A stretch of DNA of 64,000 bases, from contig NC_020055.1 of the NCBI RefSeq assembly GCF_000331025.1, positions 3,443,370 through 3,507,369 of the forward strand. The letters run 5' to 3'. Below are positions 60,730 through 64,000 of the stretch, one piece after another. Origin of the DNA: Maridesulfovibrio hydrothermalis AM13 = DSM 14728 (GTDB taxonomy: Bacteria > Desulfobacterota > Desulfovibrionia > Desulfovibrionales > Desulfovibrionaceae). The notes under the pieces were generated by a model, which was not told where the DNA came from, searched no databases, and saw only the letters and a program-made list of their open reading frames with translations. The translations under genes were made by a program, and so were the position numbers. Within the stretch, counting starts at the first letter, position 1; the number at the start of each line of letters is the position of its first letter.

Positions 60730-62403
60730 TTAACGGTTGTAACGTTCACTGTTGAAACGATCCGGCCCGCTATCTTTGTAACGGTCTTCACGGGTGCTAT
60801 CATCGCTGAGCGACTGACGGGTATTTCCAAAATTATCATTTGGAGCACGGTTCCCGAAGTTTTCATCCTGTGAACGATTGCCGAAGTTTTCATTACGATT
60901 TCTATTCCCGTAATTATCATTACGAGGACGATTGCCGTAATTTTCACTGCGGCCTCTTCCACCGTAGTTGTCAGTACGGTTACGGTTTCCATAGCTGGGG
61001 CGATCAGTACGTTCAGTACGAGTACGGCCGCCGTAATTATCAGTACGGCCACGTCCGCCGTAAGTATCAGTGCGACCGCGCCCACCGTAGTTATCTGTGC
61101 GACCGCGTCCGCGGTAAGTATCACTACGCTCTCTTGGCGCTCTCGAACGATCGGCCGGACGATCACCCGGACGACTGTTAGAACGGTCACCGGAACGATA
61201 ACCGGAACGGCTGTTCGAGCGGTCACTTGGGCGGCGATCACCTGGTCGACGGTCATTGCCACGCTCACCGCCACGTTCATTAGGGCGGGAGTTATAGCGA
61301 TCAGACTGTGGGGAATTATAATTATCGTTACGTCTTCCTCCACCAGCACCGCGGCTGCGGCGAGGCAGAATCAAAACCCGTTTCATCGGACCTTCACCCT
61401 TACTGCGGGTATTGACGTACTTATCTTCCTGCAAAGCCATATGCACGACTCTGCGGTGATAAGAGCTTAAAGGCTTGGTAGACTGAACACGACCGGTATG
61501 CATTGCCTTATCAGCAAGATGCCATGCAAGCTGACGGAGTTTTTCATCCTGACGCTCACGGTAGTCACCGGTATCGATCTGCACACGCACAGAAGTCTGC
61601 AATTTCTTGGAAACCATTCTGTTGCAGAGATACTGCAAGGAAGACAAAGTCTGTCCTTCGCGACCGATAATCAGTCCGGAATTCTCTTCATCGTCAACGA
61701 GAACGTTTACACGATCTTCGCCAACTTCTATTTCAAGTTTGGGCTTTTCCTGAACAATGGGTTCAATCATCATTTCAAGAGCTTCACGAACTGCGGCTGC
61801 GATGTCTTCAGGATCACCTTCCATCACACTGCGGCGTTCTCTATATCCACCACCTTCTGCACTTTGAGCATCAGTGGATTCAGTATCAGCGGAAGTTTCA
61901 GTTACAACAGGAGCTTGAGCTTCTTCTCTAACTGCGATTTCACTTTCAGTTTTAACAGCAATTTCAGCCTCTTCTTTAACAGCCACTTCAGATTCCGACT
62001 TTACAGTTGGAACTTCAACTTCTGCGCGTGGCGCAGGAGCAGCTGCTTCCCGGGCAGCAGGAGCCTGACGTTCTTCTTTTTCCTGAACTGACTGCTCTCT
62101 TTCCACAGATCTTTCTACCGGCCTTTCAGCAGGTCTTTCACTGGATCTTTCACCAAATCTATCATTTCTCTGAGGACGGGGTCTGTTATTTCTGGAACTT
62201 TCATTCCCTGCGCTTCTGTTATCGACTCCTCTAGGACGGGCTTTAACTTTAGCATTCTTTTTTCCCACCAGCCCGAAAACTCCGGTGGAACCGCCGCTAA
62301 GGATTTCAATTTCAAGTTTATCGCGATTCAGGCTGAAGTATTCACAGGCGTTATTAATCGCCTCGTCCAAATTCTTCCCCTGAAATTCCTTGAATTCGCT
62401 CAT
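60730..62403 (-). CDS. jag: Jag/KhpB RNA-binding protein with long Arg/Gly/Asn-rich repeat tail
   Basis: A 557-residue member of the Jag (SpoIIIJ-associated, KhpB) family, which binds RNA through KH and R3H domains. Jag_N lies at 1-55 (FQGKNLDEAINNACEYF), an Ala/Glu/Val-rich linker of about 150 residues follows, then KH (about 225-275, IIGREGQTLSSLQ) and R3H (about 290-350, SSYHRRVVHMAL). From about residue 355 to the end runs a tail of tandem units such as DNYGGRGRT, TDTYGGRGRT and ENFGNR, rich in Arg, Gly, Asn, Tyr and Ser. The family is normally 200-380 residues. The tail is likely disordered and may bind RNA. It lies after yidC and before mnmE. Confidence 0.92.
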   Translation of the reverse strand: MSEFKEFQGKNLDEAINNACEYFSLNRDKLEIEILSGGSTGVFGLVGKKNAKVKARPRGVDNRSAGNESSRNNRPRPQRNDRFGERSSERPAERPVERSVEREQSVQEKEERQAPAAREAAAPAPRAEVEVPTVKSESEVAVKEEAEIAVKTESEIAVREEAQAPVVTETSADTESTDAQSAEGGGYRERRSVMEGDPEDIAAAVREALEMMIEPIVQEKPKLEIEVGEDRVNVLVDDEENSGLIIGREGQTLSSLQYLCNRMVSKKLQTSVRVQIDTGDYRERQDEKLRQLAWHLADKAMHTGRVQSTKPLSSYHRRVVHMALQEDKYVNTRSKGEGPMKRVLILPRRSRGAGGGRRNDNYNSPQSDRYNSRPNERGGERGNDRRPGDRRPSDRSNSRSGYRSGDRSNSRPGDRPADRSRAPRERSDTYRGRGRTDNYGGRGRTDTYGGRGRTDNYGGRTRTERTDRPSYGNRNRTDNYGGRGRSENYGNRPRNDNYGNRNRNENFGNRSQDENFGNRAPNDNFGNTRQSLSDDSTREDRYKDSGPDRFNSERYNR

Positions 62404-62456
62404 TCTATCTCCTGGTTGTGTTCTTCACTCCATTTAAGTCCGATCAGCTTAGCGCC

Positions 62457-64000
62457 CTAATTTTTTACTTTGCGAATCATCAACCACTGCTGTGCAATTG
62501 AAAGTATGTTGTTCACCATCCAGTATACAACCAGTCCGGAAGGAAAGTTGAGGAACATAAAAGTGAACACGAGGGGCAAAAGCATCATGATTTTCTGCTG
62601 AGTCGGATCGCCCGCTGAAGGCGTCATTTTCTGCTGCAGGAACATGGTAGCACCCATAATAATAGGAGTGATATAAAGCGGGTCTTTAGCTGAAAGGTCA
62701 GCGAGCCAGACAATATCACTAAAAGGCAGGTAATGGATAAAATCGGCGTGTCTCAGCGCAACCGTTCCCATCAGGGCCTTATACAGTCCAAAGAAAACCG
62801 GAATCTGCAACACCATAGGCAGACACCCACCTGCCGGGTTAACTTTGTAGGTTTTGTAAAGCTGCATCATCTCTTTATTAAGAGCTTCCTTATCATTACC
62901 GTGTTTCTCACGGAGTTTAGCCATCATGGGCTGCAGACGTTTCATCTGTTCCATGGACTTATAACTCTTGTGAGACAGGGGCCAGAAGAGAATCTTAATA
63001 GCAATAGTCAGCAGGATAATTGAAATACCGTAGTTGTTAACATACTGGTTAAACCACTCAAGGGCCACAACCAGAGGTTTAGCGATGATATCAAACCAGC
63101 CGAAGTCGATAGCTTTTTCAAGGTTACCGGGAACCTTAGCCATCAGTGCAGCATCCATAGGGCCGAAGTAGTAAGAGCATGAGAGTCGACGTTCGATATT
63201 TTTATCGAAAGAAACATTCTGCTCTGCGGCGATACGGAAAATATCATCCTGCACCTTACCTTTCATGGTCACATCATTGGAACCGGGCACAAGCGCGAGG
63301 ATAAAGTAGTTGGAATCAATCGCCGCCCAATCGATATCACCGGAAGCAGTAACTCCGGTCTCACGGAGGTCATCACGGTCTTTTTCTTCAGAAAGACCTT
63401 CAGGACCGAACCATGCGATTCTTGTGGGATTGTACGTATCTTTTTCAGAAGTGAGACTTTTTGTCGCGGTGGTAAAAGCCAGTCTGCCCATACCGCTGGG
63501 GTTGGACATGTTGATGATTCTTACGTCTTCATCAATAAGATAGTTGTCTGCATGAAAAGTAAGCCTACGTTCGATTCTAAAACCTTCAACATCACCGCGG
63601 AAGATAAGTGTTCCGAGCTTGTCGCCTTCAAGGTTCAGATTCTTGCCTTCGTATCCCCAAACGCCATTAGCCCATGTGGCAATGCCGTTGATGATGAGGC
63701 CCATAGGAGCTTTATTCAAAGCATTAGTGCCGACCATATCCACATCAGGAGAGTCGGCATCAATAGTTGCTTTGAACTTTTTCAGCATGAAATTTTCAAG
63801 TAGTCCGCCCTGAGAGTTAATGACAGCTGAGTAGAGAGGAGTTTCAACGGTGAGCTTTGTTCCTTTAGCAGAAACAATTGCAGCTGTGGTAGCGGGGTCG
63901 GGAAGCTGGTCAGAGACTGGTCCGGCAGTTTGAGTCTGAACGGCCTGATCCTGATTTACGGTTTGTTCCTGCTGAACAGGAGCGGGCTGTTGCGGCTGGG
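62457..64000 (-). CDS. yidC: Membrane protein insertase YidC (N-terminus outside window)
   Basis: YidC helps insert and fold membrane proteins. The frame is open to base 64000, giving 514 visible residues, starting after a Gln/Pro-rich stretch (QPAPVQQEQTVNQDQ) that follows the missing first helix. The periplasmic beta-sandwich P1 domain is at about 60-290 and the conserved C-terminal insertase region has helices NNYGISIILLTIAIKILFWPL, then PMVLQIPVFFGLYKAL and VVYWMVNNILSIAQQWLM (quoted in part). An in-frame ATG at 63788 is internal. jag follows with 53 bases between. The usual rpmH-rnpA-yidC cluster presumably continues past the edge. Confidence 0.95.
   Translation of the reverse strand, partial: QPQQPAPVQQEQTVNQDQAVQTQTAGPVSDQLPDPATTAAIVSAKGTKLTVETPLYSAVINSQGGLLENFMLKKFKATIDADSPDVDMVGTNALNKAPMGLIINGIATWANGVWGYEGKNLNLEGDKLGTLIFRGDVEGFRIERRLTFHADNYLIDEDVRIINMSNPSGMGRLAFTTATKSLTSEKDTYNPTRIAWFGPEGLSEEKDRDDLRETGVTASGDIDWAAIDSNYFILALVPGSNDVTMKGKVQDDIFRIAAEQNVSFDKNIERRLSCSYYFGPMDAALMAKVPGNLEKAIDFGWFDIIAKPLVVALEWFNQYVNNYGISIILLTIAIKILFWPLSHKSYKSMEQMKRLQPMMAKLREKHGNDKEALNKEMMQLYKTYKVNPAGGCLPMVLQIPVFFGLYKALMGTVALRHADFIHYLPFSDIVWLADLSAKDPLYITPIIMGATMFLQQKMTPSAGDPTQQKIMMLLPLVFTFMFLNFPSGLVVYWMVNNILSIAQQWLMIRKVKN

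Noticed and set aside
60780-61150. Regularly spaced short repeats considered as a CRISPR array
   Set aside because: The repeats are in frame, encode the Jag tail, have no constant-length unique spacers and no cas genes nearby.
60702-61349. A 215-codon frame overlapping the jag repeat tail, same strand, other frame
   Set aside because: It is a by-product of repetitive Arg/Gly codons; no ribosome site or domain, and the jag frame is supported by KH and R3H domains.
62457-63788. ATG at 63788 as the yidC start
   Set aside because: The frame stays open to the window edge and the residues before it (LTVETPLYSAVINSQGG) belong to the YidC P1 domain.

Overview
The window reads as ordinary chromosome from a marine, Desulfovibrio-like sulfate reducer (Desulfovibrionaceae, Maridesulfovibrio type). 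This is inferred from gene content, not from a search: a SulP anion transporter, a giant FAD/Fe-S hydroxyacid dehydrogenase, hydrogenase maturation HypF, many two-component proteins, moderate GC coding DNA with AT-rich spacers, and strong AGGAGG-type ribosome sites with some TTG/GTG starts. I see no insertion sequence, prophage, CRISPR array, rRNA or tRNA.

Layout. 1-4159: end of fliF, then fliG, fliH and fliI (flagellar basal body and export ATPase). 4497-6919: an orphan periplasmic binding protein with a C-terminal membrane anchor, a receiver/PP2C phosphatase and a small protein. 7356-10577: a MoaD/ThiS plus ThiF/MoeB pair, a small lipoprotein and a ModF-like double ATPase. 10805-14570: TauE/SafE permease, a membrane protein with a histone-H1-like Lys/Ala tail, and a DUF362 protein, translationally coupled. 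14616-16961: hypF. 17360-24579: a seven-gene signalling operon, TetR - SulP - degenerate cytidylate-kinase/receiver fusion - histidine kinase - receiver - degenerate kinase - receiver. 24956-30104: class V aminotransferase divergent from an 1181-residue FAD/Fe-S dehydrogenase with an FNR-type box in its promoter. 30107-32097: ruvX, mltG, hypothetical. 32244-34052: ArsR/SmtB operator and regulator, SO_0444-type metal permease, and a 50-residue membrane protein. 34238-46554: Hpt protein, SLOG protein, and two paralogous modules (binding protein plus Cache-HAMP kinase) flanking an HD-GYP phosphodiesterase and a PilZ-like protein. 46565-51949: ZnuBC-like ABC proteins, threonine aldolase, an OlsF-like double acyltransferase and a hypothetical. 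52077-55523: a TreZ-like protein that has lost its catalytic residues, then an intact malQ. 55680-58951: methyltransferase, DksA/TraR-type zinc protein, PNPOx-fold protein and two sugar-transferase-like genes. 59001-64000: TusA-like protein, mnmE, a long jag with an Arg/Gly/Asn repeat tail, and yidC cut by the window edge.

The strongest candidates for something undescribed are the SulP operon and the TreZ pseudoenzyme. The operon has three receivers, one full kinase, one degenerate kinase and one degenerate nucleotide-kinase domain, but no DNA-binding output except TetR. Two substrate-binding-protein/kinase pairs, a cysteine-rich insert in one kinase, the H1-like tail protein, the Jag repeat tail and a previously easy-to-miss 50-codon gene at 32244-32396 are also worth checking.
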